Shown: positions 10,868-22,589 of the stretch, piece by piece
How the letters are laid out: each line of letters begins with the position of its first letter
Numbering within the stretch: position 1 is the stretch's first letter
DNA from: Tricholoma matsutake
Lineage: Eukaryota > Basidiomycota > Agaricomycetes > Agaricales > Tricholomataceae
Direction of reading: 5' to 3'
NCBI GenBank assembly: GCA_026075535.2
Contig: AP026546.1
Span: 1,736,001 to 1,800,000 of the forward strand
Length of the DNA stretch: 64,000 bases
Translations under genes and position numbers: made by a program
Notes under the pieces: model-generated
What the model saw: only the letters and a program-made list of their open reading frames with translations
The model's database searches: none
Told to the model about the DNA's origin: nothing

Positions 10868-11075
10868 ACAAAAGAAGGATCAATGAGAAACCTACCATAG
10901 GTCCAAGTAGAAGGAGGCAGTAAGGAATTCTTCAGGATAATTTTGATAACTGGCATCTAGCCATGCACTTAATATTGAAATTGCAAACATACCTCACCAA
11001 TGTGTAATGTTACTGTAGGGACACAATTCTTCACCCTCCCAGTCATATAATGCTAGTGAATTTAGGGCAAGTTTT
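10440..11075. repeat. Segment partly duplicated at 13010-13175
   Basis: Bases 10449-10475 (tttttcaaactggaactgtt...) and 10940-11075 (cacttaatattgaaattgcaaa..., gtgtaatgttactgtaggga) reappear joined together at 13010-13175 with only short differences. The second locus lacks the ~470 bp between them. This is a dispersed repeat, or a duplication with an internal deletion, that includes part of the Cys-rich relic. Confidence 0.65.
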
Positions 11076-11079
11076 TTTG

Positions 11080-13005
11080 GCTTTCTGAAGGATGCATCTT
11101 GGAACATCAGAATTCTTTGTGAATATGACTTCCAGATGTTCTGATTATGTTGTGATGTCATCATTAGGGAGACATGTGGTGTGGAACCAACTTTTGCATT
11201 CCCAACAAAATCTATGCTCTTTTCTATCAGGGTTCCACCCTGCCATGCATGTCTCTAGACTGCAATGTCTGGATGACCCCTTTCATACCATTCAGTGAAT
11301 GTAAGGAGTCCAACTTTTACACAAACAAACAATGTACTTGAAGACATTGATCCTTGTGGTTCCAGAAAAATCTTCCAAGTAATGTCAATTATAAGCTGGA
11401 GAGATTTTATATCTGACAACTTATATCAGGAGAAATATGTGACAATTGGGGGGTGGTCAAGATGTATATTGTTGAGTATTATAATTTCACACTTGTGTAG
11501 GTAGGCTATAAAGGTATTTCAGTCCAAATTGTTCTGGGGTAAAGAACTAGCCCACCTGCAATCGCTTCAGAGCTGATTATAGATTCATGGTTTGAGGCAT
11601 AAAGATCTTGTTGAGCTCCATTTTTTAAGAGCCTGAACCCATTTAGAATCTCATGAGCTGAATTCCATGATATATTACCTATCTAATATGTCGATACCCT
11701 TAGGGCCAACCTGCTTAATGTCATCTTTAGAGTAAAACCATCGCTGGGAAGGGCGAAGCTTCAATCACTCGATCTAGTCAATGTCGTTTGACAAGGTGCT
11801 TCCTCAATGAGTCATTCAGCACTGGTCTTACTTGGAGCATCCAACATAAGATGGATAGTGCACTGTAGCAGGCCTTCTGTGTAGAGTTGCTCAGGTTCAC
11901 ACACTAAGGGGCTTCCTTAGTGGTTTTGAGTAAGTTTATGAGTTTGCAAGTTAAGGCTGTAGTTTGCCTAGATCTAAACTAAGGACATCCCTACTATGAG
12001 TTGCAGTACTTATACTACAAGGGAGGTCCTTATCATCCAATGGGAAAGATAGATGCGTATCAAGTAAGAATAGAAACAATAGGCCTCATGCAAGGCATGA
12101 GGCGTCTGATGTCATGGATCCAATGTCAAGGATCCAATGTCAAGGACATGCTGCAGGGCAGCCTGTCAATTGTGAGAGTCCGATGTCATGGACCTCATGT
12201 CAAGGGGCTGTGGTATCACAGCATGTGTGGGAGTGCATGGAGTCACCATGCATCAAGGGTGCCTTCCATGGGCAGGGGATCGAATGCATGCATTGTGCAT
12301 GTGTCTGATGTCAAGGACATGCCCTAGGCATGAATCAGGTAGTGCCTCCTGTCTGGAGGGGATCATCAGGTCAGTCGAGTCAGTTGGGTTCCGTGAGTTA
12401 CAAGGAAAATAGTAACAATCACACTTTTAAATAGTGTTCCTGAAATGATATGAGGTGATCCAGTATCTTCTAGACATTTTCACTGCTTACTCCATTAGAG
12501 GGGGGATTTCCTTTTCTCCTTGGATTTGGATTTCTACAATGAGTGCCTTCCAGTATCTATCTATTGTTTGTTCATCCAGTGGAAGGCCATAAAGGCCTGT
12601 ATGGCTCACTATGCAAAATGAGCCCTCTCTAAACTTCCATTCTGAAAAATTCCATGAGATTTCAGCAATGATAAGTCACAATCTCTGCTATACTACTCAT
12701 CATCAGCTCTTCTCAACCCAGGCTCGCTCAACTCTTTCTGGCACTGGGACATGTACATACTGGCCACACACATGCTGGACTGTATCTGGTCCTGGAATAA
12801 CTTGACCCAGTCCTGGTGCAGGACATGAAATACTATGACAGCTCCCCAACACAATAATGTGTCACTGTACTCCTCGACACATCACCTTTTCCAAACATAG
12901 ACTCACCAGTTACAATGGCTAGGCCCAATGCAGCCCTATTAAAACACAGGGTCAGCCTTATCATCTCTTCACATATATCTTTCACCTTTTAATTAGATAC
13001 CTTTG
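11080..13005. other. No gene seen; short ATGTCAAGGA repeats
   Basis: There is no supportable gene. At 12100-12320 the motif atgtcaagga or atgtcatgga recurs about seven times irregularly and keeps frames open by chance. A 'cttaag/cctaag' rich stretch at 11880-12000 resembles others at 18.4-18.7 and 34.0-34.2 kb and may be a degraded MITE. Confidence 0.4.
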
Positions 13006-13009
13006 TTCC

Positions 13010-13175
13010 CATTGGTATTTTTCAAACTGGAACTGTTGTTTCAGCTCTGATAACTGATATCCAGCCAAGCACTTAATATTGAAATTCCAAACATACCTCA
13101 GCAATGTGTAATATTACTGTAGGGACACAATCCCTCATGTCACATGATGCTAATGACTTTAGGGCATGTTTTTTG
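13010..13175. repeat. Second copy of the 10.44-11.08 kb repeat
   Basis: Joins two parts of the 10440-11075 segment that are ~470 bp apart there. Most bases match. It contains no ORF of its own. Confidence 0.65.
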
Positions 13176-13453
13176 GACTTGAGAAAAAAAAAAAAAGTGA
13201 TTCATCAGCACAAAGCTGGCCTATCACCAGCCCCAAAGGGGGCCCATGAAGAAGGACCCATGACCATGGGAGCTTAGTAAGCACAGGAGGGGGGTCTAAT
13301 TGACCACTTCTCCAGGGTGCAAGTTGAACAGAGATGATCCATTAGCTCAAAAAAAGTTCCCACACTAGGCTAGCCTAGTGAAAAGTAAGATAGATAGGCA
13401 TGAATGTAACCATAGCATCAGACAATCTGTGATTAATGTGAAGCAGAACAGAG

Positions 13454-15175
13454 ATGAACAACGATGGAAACACCATGTCATCAGGGCTAGAGGAGGTAAA
13501 TTTACCTTGTCCACCAATAGGGGACAAAATATGTTCCCAGGAAACAGCAGGCAAAGCAATAGCTTTGACAGAAGAGAATGATTTGGAGTATCATTCAGTC
13601 CTGGAGGATCTGGACCACAAAATCTTGGAAGGAGCCAACAGGCATGTTGACACCTACACACAAAATGCAAAGGGAAGAGAACAAACTGGAGCAAGGAATG
13701 TATGAACACCTATACACTAGATGGATGGACCTGATGTATATGGTCCAAGAATGCTGACTGGGAACAGGATTCAATGTGGCCGATTGGATGATGTTGGTAT
13801 GATGGATGGGCACAGACCCTTATAAAGAGGGGTCTGGGAGCAATCTTGACAAGGCAAGAGGACTAGACCCTCCTGTGGGATACTTGCAGGTAGAATGGAA
13901 GATGTTCATGGACCAAGGGGAGGCCCACCTGGTACAAAATGGAGAAATGGTGATGGAAGGAACCACTGCCATCATATTAAAGAGGGAGTCAACACATATG
14001 ACACCACAGGTGAAGACAGAAATCCATGTTTCAATGCCATTGGCTGAAAACAGCCTATTGCTGAGCCAGCCAGATAAGACTAACTCGATGGCTGAACAAA
14101 GAAACACACCATATGTTTGCATGTCCACCATGGAATTAGACATGTATACAAGTGCCTGGCAAACAACCAGGGGAGGTGAGCGATGACCCAGATGTATGCA
14201 AGAAATCATCCAAGAGGATGAAACAGATAAAAAGCAGGAAGACCTGCTTGTAGAATGAGAACAAATGTCCAACAAAAAAGAAGACAAAGATGGCAACCCA
14301 TACAAAGGTTTGCAGTATAGCTCCAAAGGGGAGGAGCAGGATTTGGAGGAGTTTCAGCAAATAAGAAACTTGCAGATATGAGAAATGGGATGGGCTATGG
14401 TACCTGACCAAGAGATAGTGTTTGACAAACACAATAGGCCCAGGGATGTAGAACCTGGACATAGTTTGAAGAAGGAGGAGTCAACACCAGCTAGTGGTAG
14501 GGGCCATGTGACTCCTAAAAAGGAATTCAAACCTGACAAGGGCCCTCCAGGACTGCCAGGAGATGGACCTAATGGCCCACCAGGTGATTATGAAGGATCA
14601 TTGGACAGTGACAATGATGAGGATGATGGTAGTGAGCCACCATCCAATGAAGAAGAAGATGTGGAAGGACTCAACCTTCCACACCCAGAGAAGGAATGAC
14701 AGGGATTGAGGAAAATGCTTTGATCCACTTGATACAACACACTGTACATGCATGCAATTAGACATGTATAGGGATAGAGGTTCACCTCATATCACAAAGT
14801 ATCTGAGGGTGATGCATGAGAATTACTGTCTGATGATAGACAAACATGTTGGCCATGAGGTCAACCTGGGCAATAATATCAAGATGCCAAGGGTACCAGA
14901 ACCCAAGGCATATGACAGCAAAGAGGATGCCAAAGTATTTGAAAGGTGGCTAACAAGCCTCCTGAGATGGTTTCACCATAAATAAGTAATGCGGACCAGC
15001 ATATGTTAAAGACCATGTGGTATGCATGGCCGTATTTTTGCAAGGATCAGGCTTGACTTGGTTCAACAATAATGTTGATGGAATGGACCACTAGAATGAT
15101 ACATGGTCATTCAAGATGGTAATGATTGGGTTATATGATCACTTTATCCATAATGTGGCATTGGGAGTAGTGTTT
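13454..15175 (+). pseudogene. Ty3/gypsy-type gag relic
   Basis: Broken gag-like coding in consecutive plus-strand blocks: 13454-13705, 13806-14186, 14385-14699 (Pro/Gly-rich then Asp/Glu-rich) and 14752 onward. The last block contains IKMPRVPEPKAYDSKEDA, FERWLTSLLRWF and, after two in-frame stops, GSGLTWFNNNVDGMDH and FKMVMIGLYDHF. That is the layout of the retrotransposon gag core (capsid) domain of fungal gypsy elements, which packages element RNA. No zinc knuckle, protease or pol follows; a minisatellite begins just downstream. Stops at Tyr/Gln positions and frame changes mark it as dead. Confidence 0.65.
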
Positions 15176-15179
15176 GCAG

Positions 15180-15810
15180 GTCCAGTTCAGTCTGGTTTTT
15201 GACCCCCAAATGGGGCAACCGGCAACCACAACCGGTCCGGACTGACCCCAGATATTGTGGGACTGTAACTGGACTGTTTAGGACTGGTCCTAATCAGTCC
15301 ATGGACCAAAAAAAGTCCAGTTTGGACTGGAGGCAGGAATCCTGGAAGGCCATGCACAGGACTGGACTGGACACAGTCACTGGATGCCTGCCTCTCTGAC
15401 TGTGTCCAGTCCTGTACCTGGGCTTCCAGGATGCCTGCCTCTCTGACTGTGTCCAGTCCTATACCTGGGCTTCCAGGATGCCTGCCCCTCTGACTGTGTC
15501 CAGTCCTGTACATTGCCTGGCCTTCCAGGGTGCTCACCCCTCTGACCATGTCCAGTCCTGTACATGGCCTTCAAGGATCCCTGCCTCTCTGACTGTGTCC
15601 AGTCCTGTACCTGGGCTTTCAAGATGCCTGCCCCTGTGACTGTGTCCAGTCCAGTCCTGTGCATAGCCTTCCAGGATTCCTGCCTCTCTGACTGTGTCCA
15701 GTCCTGTACATGGCCTCCTCAGATACCTGCCCATCTGGCTGTGTCCAGTCCAGTACATGGCCTTCCAGGATGCCTGCCCCTCTGACTGTGTGACGTGTCC
15801 AGTCTGATTC
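15180..15810. repeat. ~47-50 bp minisatellite (CTGACTGTGTCCAGTCCTG core)
   Basis: About nine tandem copies between roughly 15370 and 15800 of a 47-50 bp unit containing CTGACTGTGTCCAGTCCTG and ccaggatgcctgcc. A looser ggact/agtcc-rich lead-in occupies 15180-15370. Frames are open on both strands only because the unit lacks stops; the translations are repetitive and not credible proteins. CCAGTCC/GGACTGG segments within units can pair. Confidence 0.85.
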
Positions 15811-15962
15811 CATGGCCTTCCTATGAGGGCCCCCCCTCAGACTCTGTCAATCAACCAACCAACCAACCATGCAACCAACCCAAACAGTAAACCCTAGCCT
15901 AGGGTTTAAGTCAATCTACTATGTTCCAAATCCTCTAATAACCTTCCATCCTCACTGATGAT

Positions 15963-16431
15963 GTGAAGATTATCAGTCACCAAGCATCAGACTTAGTTAA
16001 GGTAACATCCAAATTGGCACCTACTCTCTCTCTGAATGATGATGGCAGGCTTTTGGACAATGACAAGAGGAGAGGAGAGGAACAGGAGGTTGCAATCAAC
16101 AGCCCTCCCAAGGGCAACAAGAGAATCACTAGCAAGGTGGGTTGCTTCTGTTCATTAATACAGCAATCTAAGTGTTATTGCAATAAGCAACCTGTAGTCC
16201 AAATATCCTCAAAGGCCAGTGGAACAGCCACCAAAAAGCCTCAAAGTGAGGACCTTCCACACTGGGTTGATACTCAATGGTTCTGGTATGCATTTGTCAC
16301 AACGTATATGGCATTTGTTGGCCAAACTGCCAACCCTTGGGATGTGCCGGTCAAACAGTCAGTCCTGGTGATGCAGAAGATCTGGGATGCAACTAGTGTC
16401 TACCGATATGAGATAATGATGCACACCTCAA
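15963..16431 (+). pseudogene. Truncated basidiomycete protein (possible DUF6532-like)
   Basis: The plus-strand frame begins MKIISHQASDLVK and contains a basic/charged region, a Cys-rich segment and then WFWYAFVTTYMAFVGQTANPWD and QKIWDATSVYRYE. The NPWD ... Q.IWD pattern resembles fungal DUF6532-type proteins, of unknown function and often TE-associated, but I am not certain. The coding sense is lost at 16432, exactly where an inverted-repeat element begins. The 5' end is uncertain. Function cannot be stated. Confidence 0.35.
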
Positions 16432-17009
16432 TAGGGTTGTTCATGGTTGGCATTTTTGGTTCATTTTTCACTCATTTGTCAATCATTTTCTATTTCATTT
16501 TTATTCCATTTTTCTGAAGAATGGAACTGAGAATGAATGGAAAATGGAACCCTACCTTGCTTTTGTAAAAAGGGAAACAAAAAATGATCATTTTTCACAA
16601 CCATATCACTGCACTCCCATGCCCATTACAAAGCCTGCATCAGCCATGAGTGGCCCAAATGACGGCAACCTGTTGTTTGAGCTCTTTGAGGTATAATTTT
16701 TTTTTGTTCATTTCTTTGTTTTATAGACTAACTAAGTGAAATCTTTCATTTTTAGGATTTATACTACTGGTAATGACAGGCACCAATGCTGCACAACCCA
16801 CGCCCACACTCGCCTGCGCTACCCCTCCTCCCTGTTCAAATTGGATGTGAGGGGTCTTGGTTAGGCTCAGGGAGACCTGTAAAGGGGGCATCTGCCAGGT
16901 AAGCACCAGTCAACCCCCCCTTTTGGTGTCATGTCACTGATGCATGGCACCCACAGCACCAATGGGAAACATCAACCCAGCACCCACTGATGATGACTCA
17001 ATGACCACA

Positions 17010-17430
17010 CCACCCATCCCAGCCTCATGAGCAACTGCTCATGGGGTGGATTGTGGGTGGGATGACCATGATGGCTGTCCAAAGCTGCAGGATGCCAGAA
17101 CCAGCAAGAATGGTGACAGACAATGCACCACCCACCCCCAGCCTCATGAGCAACTGCTCGTGGGGTGGATTGCAGGTGGAATGACAATAATGCCACCTGT
17201 GGTGAGGGACATGGCACCCACCCCATGCCTATGAGCAACTGCATCATGGGTGCAACACCAGGTGCATGGAGATGAGGTGGATAAGATGGCACCCCAGCAC
17301 CTGCCCCCCACCACTGTGAGCCCTTGCTTGCAGGGTGGATTGGGTGCTAATGGTCTGTCACCACCTCCATGATGATGGCGATGAGCACCCAGCACCCACT
17401 CCCATGCCTATGAGCCACCACTTGCAGGAT
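17010..17430. repeat. Second locus of the GAGCA(N)TGCTC minisatellite
   Basis: Four or five units with catgagcaactgctcatggg and ggtggattg, the reverse orientation of the 5.5-6.2 kb array, at roughly 85-120 bp spacing. No gene is present. It lies inside the 16434-18359 inverted-repeat unit. Confidence 0.7.
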
Positions 17431-17454
17431 GGATTGTAGGTGCTGATGAGAATG

Positions 17455-17830
17455 ATGACAGGGGTATAGAGGAGGGATAAAGAATGGGAATGGGACGATG
17501 ACAGGGAGGACGAAATGATGGGGACAATGAAATGATGGGGACAATGAAATGATGGGGACAATGAAATGATGGGGATGAAAAGATGGGGATGACAAAATGA
17601 TGGGGATGATGGGAAGGTGGGGGTGGCAAAGCAATGGGGGTGGTGAAGTGACAGGGACAACGAAATAAAGGGGACAAAGCAATGATGGGGATGATGGGTC
17701 ACGGGAAGGTGGGGGTGCAGGAAACAATGGGGATAAAGCAATGATGGGGACAATGAAACAATGGGGATGACAGACAATGAAATGATGTGGACGATGAAAC
17801 AACAAGGGCAATGATGAGGCCCCTCATCAC
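17455..17830. repeat. 17 bp tandem repeat (GGGGACAATGAAATGAT)
   Basis: At least three perfect and many imperfect head-to-tail copies. The clearest are at about 17515-17575. The minus-strand open frames here (Pro/His/Ser repeats) are translations of the satellite. Confidence 0.85.
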
Positions 17831-18099
17831 TGGGTAAGTACAGAGACCTGCCATAGCCATTTTTCTTTTTTAGTTCTATTTGTAAGTAGCACAAAAGAAT
17901 ATATATATTTACTACATAATCCCCATTGCTCACACCTCGATAACTTGTAAATAAAAGCCTTGAAAGTATGCCAATGGGTGCCTGGTGGTGAACTCATGGT
18001 AATAATCTTGTGAAGTCCTTTGAGGTGGAGTTTGAATGTGCCGAGCACTGCTGGAGGTAGGTAAAATGCATTTTTACTTCATTTTCCAGATGTTTGCGT

Positions 18100-18251
18100 T
18101 TCAGAGCATTCACAGTAGCCATTTTTCGCTTCATTTTTCACATCAATTTTCAGATCATTCTGATCATTCTTCTGCCAAACACCTGAAAATGATCCAAAAA
18201 TGAAGCTGAAAATGAGCCAAAAATGGCCAAAAAATGGCTACTGTGAACAAC
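18100..18251. mobile_element. ~150 bp MITE-like hairpin
   Basis: Left end cacagtagccattttt (from about 18109) pairs with ggccaaaaaatggctactgtg near 18225-18248. Its right end gives GGGTTGTTCACAGTAGCC on the minus strand, sharing the first 11 bases with the larger inverted repeat that starts at 18359. This points to a MITE family with GGGTTGTTCA termini and TA flanks. Confidence 0.5.
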
Positions 18252-18361
18252 CCTATTCATTCTCAGTTCCATTCTTGAGAAAAATGGAATAAAAATGAAA
18301 TTGAAAATGATTGAAAAATGAATGAAAAATGAACCAAAAATGCCAACCGTGAACAACCCTA

Positions 18362-18860
18362 ATATCCTTAGCAAGCTTAATAGTCCGATTTCTGGTCAAT
18401 GCTTGATTATCTTTCAACTTTCAGGCTTTCAACTGCTTATCAAGCTGGAATTTCACTGGGAGATTGACTTGAAGCATTGCTTAGATCTGTACTTAGCCTA
18501 AGTCCAGAATAAGCCGAACAATAAGCCTCAGGTAAGTCAAATACATGGGAGGACTTGGCTTAATCTAAGCATAGACAGGCTTAGTGACCCCCCAACTTGA
18601 ACTTAGCAGTGCTTAGAAGTGTCATTAAGTCATTGTAAGCACACCTAAGTGTTATTAAGAAGATTTCGGATTTTCCTGATGTGGACGTCTTGCCCAACGA
18701 GAATAGTGACTGACATCATCTTGTGCCGCACCTGGTGTTGCAGTCTTGCAGATCTTCGTAGATCAGCTGTCACCTATCTATCTTACCACTTCACTCTGGT
18801 GGTAGAGTGAGAAGGACAGAGATAGGACCTGAAGAGACTTATAAAGGCGAATTGGGAGAT
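18362..18860. other. No gene seen
   Basis: CTTAG/CTAAG-rich sequence (18460-18670) with short inverted matches, possibly a degraded MITE. No ORF or RNA gene is supported. Confidence 0.35.
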
Positions 18861-19029
18861 TGATTGGCATTCCAGGTCACTCAATTGTCCTACACTCACT
18901 TTGCTTCGCTCTGCTCACTTGATTGCCCGATGCAAAATTTATCTGCAATATCAATTATCAATCATAAGATAGTATATAGAAAAGATTCTCGGTTTCATAT
19001 CAGCTACAATCACAACGTTATAAATGAGG

Positions 19030-19350
19030 CTATATTTGATTCCCAACAAGAAGTCCCTCCCTCCGGGGTGGGGCAGGGCCATGAAGGACATCACTATGCT
19101 CAACCCAGTGGTAACAATCCTCGCCCCTGTTCCAAAAAGGCTTCATCCGCTGCACTGTTTTCAGTGTTTGCACATCTTTTCATGGGTGCTCTCCAAGGAA
19201 GTCTCGAGAACTCAAAAGGAGGGCATACGAAGCTTTGTGGGCAGCGACAATTCCGCGGTATACCATTGGGGAGCAACCATATGCAAATATGTTGTATCTG
19301 GCGTGTCCCTCTTTTGGATGGTGTCATCAGCCATGTTGAGGGATGTATAT
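19030..19350 (-). pseudogene. Conserved fungal protein fragment with one TGA
   Basis: The minus strand from about 19340 encodes a fragment containing YNIFAYGCSPMVYRGIVAA, LSSRDFLGEHP, then TGA (19182-19180), then KDVQTLKTVQRMKPFWN and a CYHWVEH motif. Coding sense continues through the stop, so CGA to TGA is the simplest explanation. I associate this pattern with a basidiomycete protein family of unknown function. A one-base frame change lies near the likely start (MADDTI, about 19335). It lies 3' of the NTPase-like relic on the same strand; the two could be independent. Confidence 0.4.
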
Positions 19351-19568
19351 CTTGGACGGCGTTGAGTGATCTGGACTTCCCTCAATCGGTGGTGGTGGAG
19401 TGTGAGGGCGAGGGTTGGATTTCTTTGATGACGATGACAAAGAGTAGGAGTCTGGCTTAAATATAGAGGTGGTCTGAGCCTCGGGAGGTTTTACTTGTAA
19501 TCCGAGCTCCATAATCAGGCTAACATACAGCAGGTAAGACATAGGGATCAACCGGTGTGTGCATTTCC

Positions 19569-22286
19569 CTAGCTTTTTCGGGAAAAAATTGACCTCGCTT
19601 GATCAATGGAGAGTTTACCAACAGTACCGCCTTTGATCCGTCGCTTAAACTGTACAAGCACACCAGTCATGACATGCTCGCACAGCCAAGTGTCCCACAA
19701 GAGGACAGGTAAGATGCAGTCGACGGTGCATTGGCCATTCCGGCACATGATCGCCATGTGGCGGATGAAAGCTGCCCATGCCGCAGCGGAGGTTGTGCCA
19801 GTGTCATCTGCCATTTTCCCAAAATGTGTGAAGCAGATGAGAGTGTGCTTGAATGCCTCTCTAAACAACATTTCCTCCATATTATCCGGGGTGCTGTCAA
19901 GAACCATATCTGTGCACTCATCGATGAACAACGCTTCGATGAAGGATATAAGGCGGCATCCAGCACTGAAATTAGGAGGCATTTTCTGGGGACGATTACC
20001 TTGTTCTTGCTCGACAGCGCGATGGTAGGCATCAAGGAGAAGTTGACGTCTGGTAAGCTCCCCCAGTTCTCCAGCCAGTTTCGAGAATGGTGGTAAGTGT
20101 TTCGACTGCCATAAATGGAGCTTGCCTCCTCCACGTCCAGAGTTGCTGGGCAGCAGCCTCGGCAAGAAGGGGTTCAGAAGGGTATCCAGACCGCAGGTAC
20201 TCTCAGTGATCAGGAATAGAATATGCAAACCGCATGTGGCTCTCAACCAGACCGGCCTCTTCAATTTGCACTTTTTCACGACGAGGCTCAAATTCCAGTG
20301 ACAGTTGGACATCTAGAACTGCCAGCTTTGCAGCGGGTAAGAAGGTATCGTAACTGAAGTCGATATTGCGAGAAGCAACAAGCTTCGCACATGCTAATTC
20401 TATGAGCCCTGTATGGAGGACAGATGCATTCATCCCGGCTCCTCATAACAGTGTCCAAAATCTATTGCAACAAGCCATCAAGCACATCAATTTGAACAGT
20501 GAAAAAATTACACCCACAATGGTCTCCCAAATTGCGCAATGAATGGAATTGTGCTAATATCTTTGAGAGTCAACTCGCCTGGCTTGACCATGAGTTCACC
20601 GCAGCAGTCAAAGGGTGTTTTGGTAATTGGTGCGTGTGTAATGGCTTTCCCACCACGGATGCGAGCGGATCTGGCAAGGGCCTGTGGTGAAGCGAACTGG
20701 GCTAAGCTTGAATTTGTGGATAGGAAAATGCAAAAGATTGGGAACACTAAAAATTGGTTGAGACATGAGCATAGAAAATCGTAAAGCGTCTTCTCGTCAT
20801 CGTTCTTGGGCACCACTTTGGTGAGCGGGTGTGCTTCATCAAAGTAGATTATGAGTTTGACTTGCTGCAACCCAACCCAGTGCAAGTCTTGCTGATTCCA
20901 CTGCGGCAAACTCAATAATCGTCTTCACATCGTAGTTGATATGATCAGAGTCTTCAGAGTCTTCAGGTCGCGCTCGGCATTTCGCAAGCAACTCTTCATG
21001 CTTTTTCTGGATTTCAGGAAGAATCTGCCAACGCAATGATTAACTACGATGTTCCTTGCCGTCTTCATGGATGCACACCTGAATGGGGTTATTGGCGCCG
21101 TCAATCGCTGCCTTGTACAATTCTCTGCATACGCCTTCAAGGTGACTTGACCACCACTTGGCCAGATCTTCAGCAGTTCTAGTTCGCTTTGACCTCAGTT
21201 CTTCCCGGCATTTCTCTAATTCGCTGCCAACTTGCATAAATACACTAGAGAGGAACTTCAGATAATTGGTTTTTAGGACATGCTGATCATCCAATACAGA
21301 AGTGGTAACGAGGTAGTCGCGGACAGCATCATCGGGGATGGGGAAGGCCAGGTTTGTGCTTGTCATTAGAAGCACCCTCGAAAGTAAAAAAAGTAAGGAC
21401 CTTGTTTATCGCACTTTTCTCACAGATTAAATGGGATGGTGAAGACCAAGCTTGCTTGCTCGTGTACCACGCGAGATTTTTCCATTCCAGAACTTTGAAC
21501 GATGGCGATTTGGTTAGAATATGATTTTTCTGTTTGTGGGATGGCATTGATATTGGTGAATAGGAGTCGATGATTATTTCCCAAGTAAATATCACGCCAG
21601 ACGGACTGCAGAGCTTTGGAAGTAGGGTTGGCTCAGCAAAAGAAGAGCTAGAACAGATAAATACCGTCTTCTAGAGCATCGTGTCCATAGAATAAGCTGT
21701 CATGAACCACAAAAAATGCACCAATTATGCACTGGTCAGATCTACATCCTCGTTGGGGGGTAGATGGCCCCTTTTTGCTACAACCTAGCCGTCATCACCA
21801 ATCCCACCAAAAGAGTTACGGAGAATTGCTTACGAGCTACTTGCACCAAAGGCCAGAGGATCTCTTTAAAGATGATTAGAGGCCCAAAAAGAGGCCACAT
21901 GGCACAAAAAATGCACCCAATTGTCGCACTTCTTTGAATGAGGCTTCTTTCCATGCTTTCTGTAAGATTGCACTGATGGATGGTTGTCACATCAGCAGTT
22001 CCTCCACTTCTTCTTCTGTAAGAGTTACGAGTCTGTTGTCTCCAAGGGTAGTAATAGATAACAGTGCAGGCAAATCTGGCTCCCTATTAAACTCCCGCAA
22101 AAGTCTGAAAAGCTTCATGAGCTTCACATCTAGGGGCTTGTGATCGTCATCGATGAAGCGATCACACTCGCGAGATACCCGAGTGACCGATGGAGTAGCA
22201 TCACGGAATGTGGCCTCGCGTGGTGGATTCAGATCGCCCACAGACAAATGGGCAAAGTCTTCAAATAAAGAACTCGTTGGGTCCAT
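19569..22286 (-). pseudogene. P-loop NTPase-like fungal gene, degraded
   Basis: A minus-strand multi-block gene. The N-terminus MDPTSSLFEDFAHLSVGDL starts at 22286. A Walker A-like SSGMEKSR (21494-21471) has Glu where the P-loop Gly is expected. Helical blocks follow at 21375-21040 and 21036-20839. A Walker B-like LIIYFDEAH with sensor-like FLSTNS and FGRPLW motifs occupies 20915-20508. A C-terminal helical region runs 20433-19569. This matches a large Agaricomycete family of P-loop NTPase-like proteins, some linked in my memory to Crinkler/transposon-derived NTPases. Frame changes between blocks could include introns, but the damaged P-loop argues against activity. ATP hydrolysis would have been the ancestral activity; the biological role is unknown. 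Confidence 0.55.
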
Positions 22287-22589
22287 GGTGGAACTGAGGT
22301 TTGACCAATGATGGAATGATGACGCAACTTCAATATATCGTCGTTCAGATAGAGTATGAATAAGCAAAGCAGCACGAGGAAAGAATAGATATAGAAAAGC
22401 AGTGTTGTGTCTGGGAGCCCAATGAATGAACTTCATCAAGTTGAAGGACATTGGTAAATAAATGTCAACAACGTGCTCATTCTGAATTGCCACTACTTAC
22501 TATCTCTGTGCTTATATTTATCCATTGACGTGTGTGTACTGGTTTTCCAGGTGCAAGACACTCTTCTAGTGCTGAATTTGCAAGTTGTA

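Larger units (their letters stand above)
16434..18359. mobile_element. TA-flanked inverted-repeat pair enclosing satellites
   Basis: Plus strand from 16434 reads GGGTTGTTCATGGTTGGCAT and its reverse complement ends at 18359. The arms are about 106 bp (16434-16540 and 18253-18359) and closely similar. TA lies outside each end (16432-16433 and 18360-18361). The interior holds no transposase, but two satellite arrays and a smaller hairpin. Either this is one 1.9 kb non-autonomous element that carried satellite DNA, or two MITEs inserted in opposite orientation. The left end interrupts a gene fragment. Confidence 0.55.

Noticed and set aside
15187..15813. Several ORFs on both strands with GLDTVREAGIL-type repeats
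   Set aside because: They are translations of a ~47-50 bp minisatellite in multiple frames; no unique sequence supports a protein.
17347..17933. Minus-strand His/Pro/Ser-rich ORFs
   Set aside because: They read the 17 bp satellite and flanking repeats; no real protein pattern.
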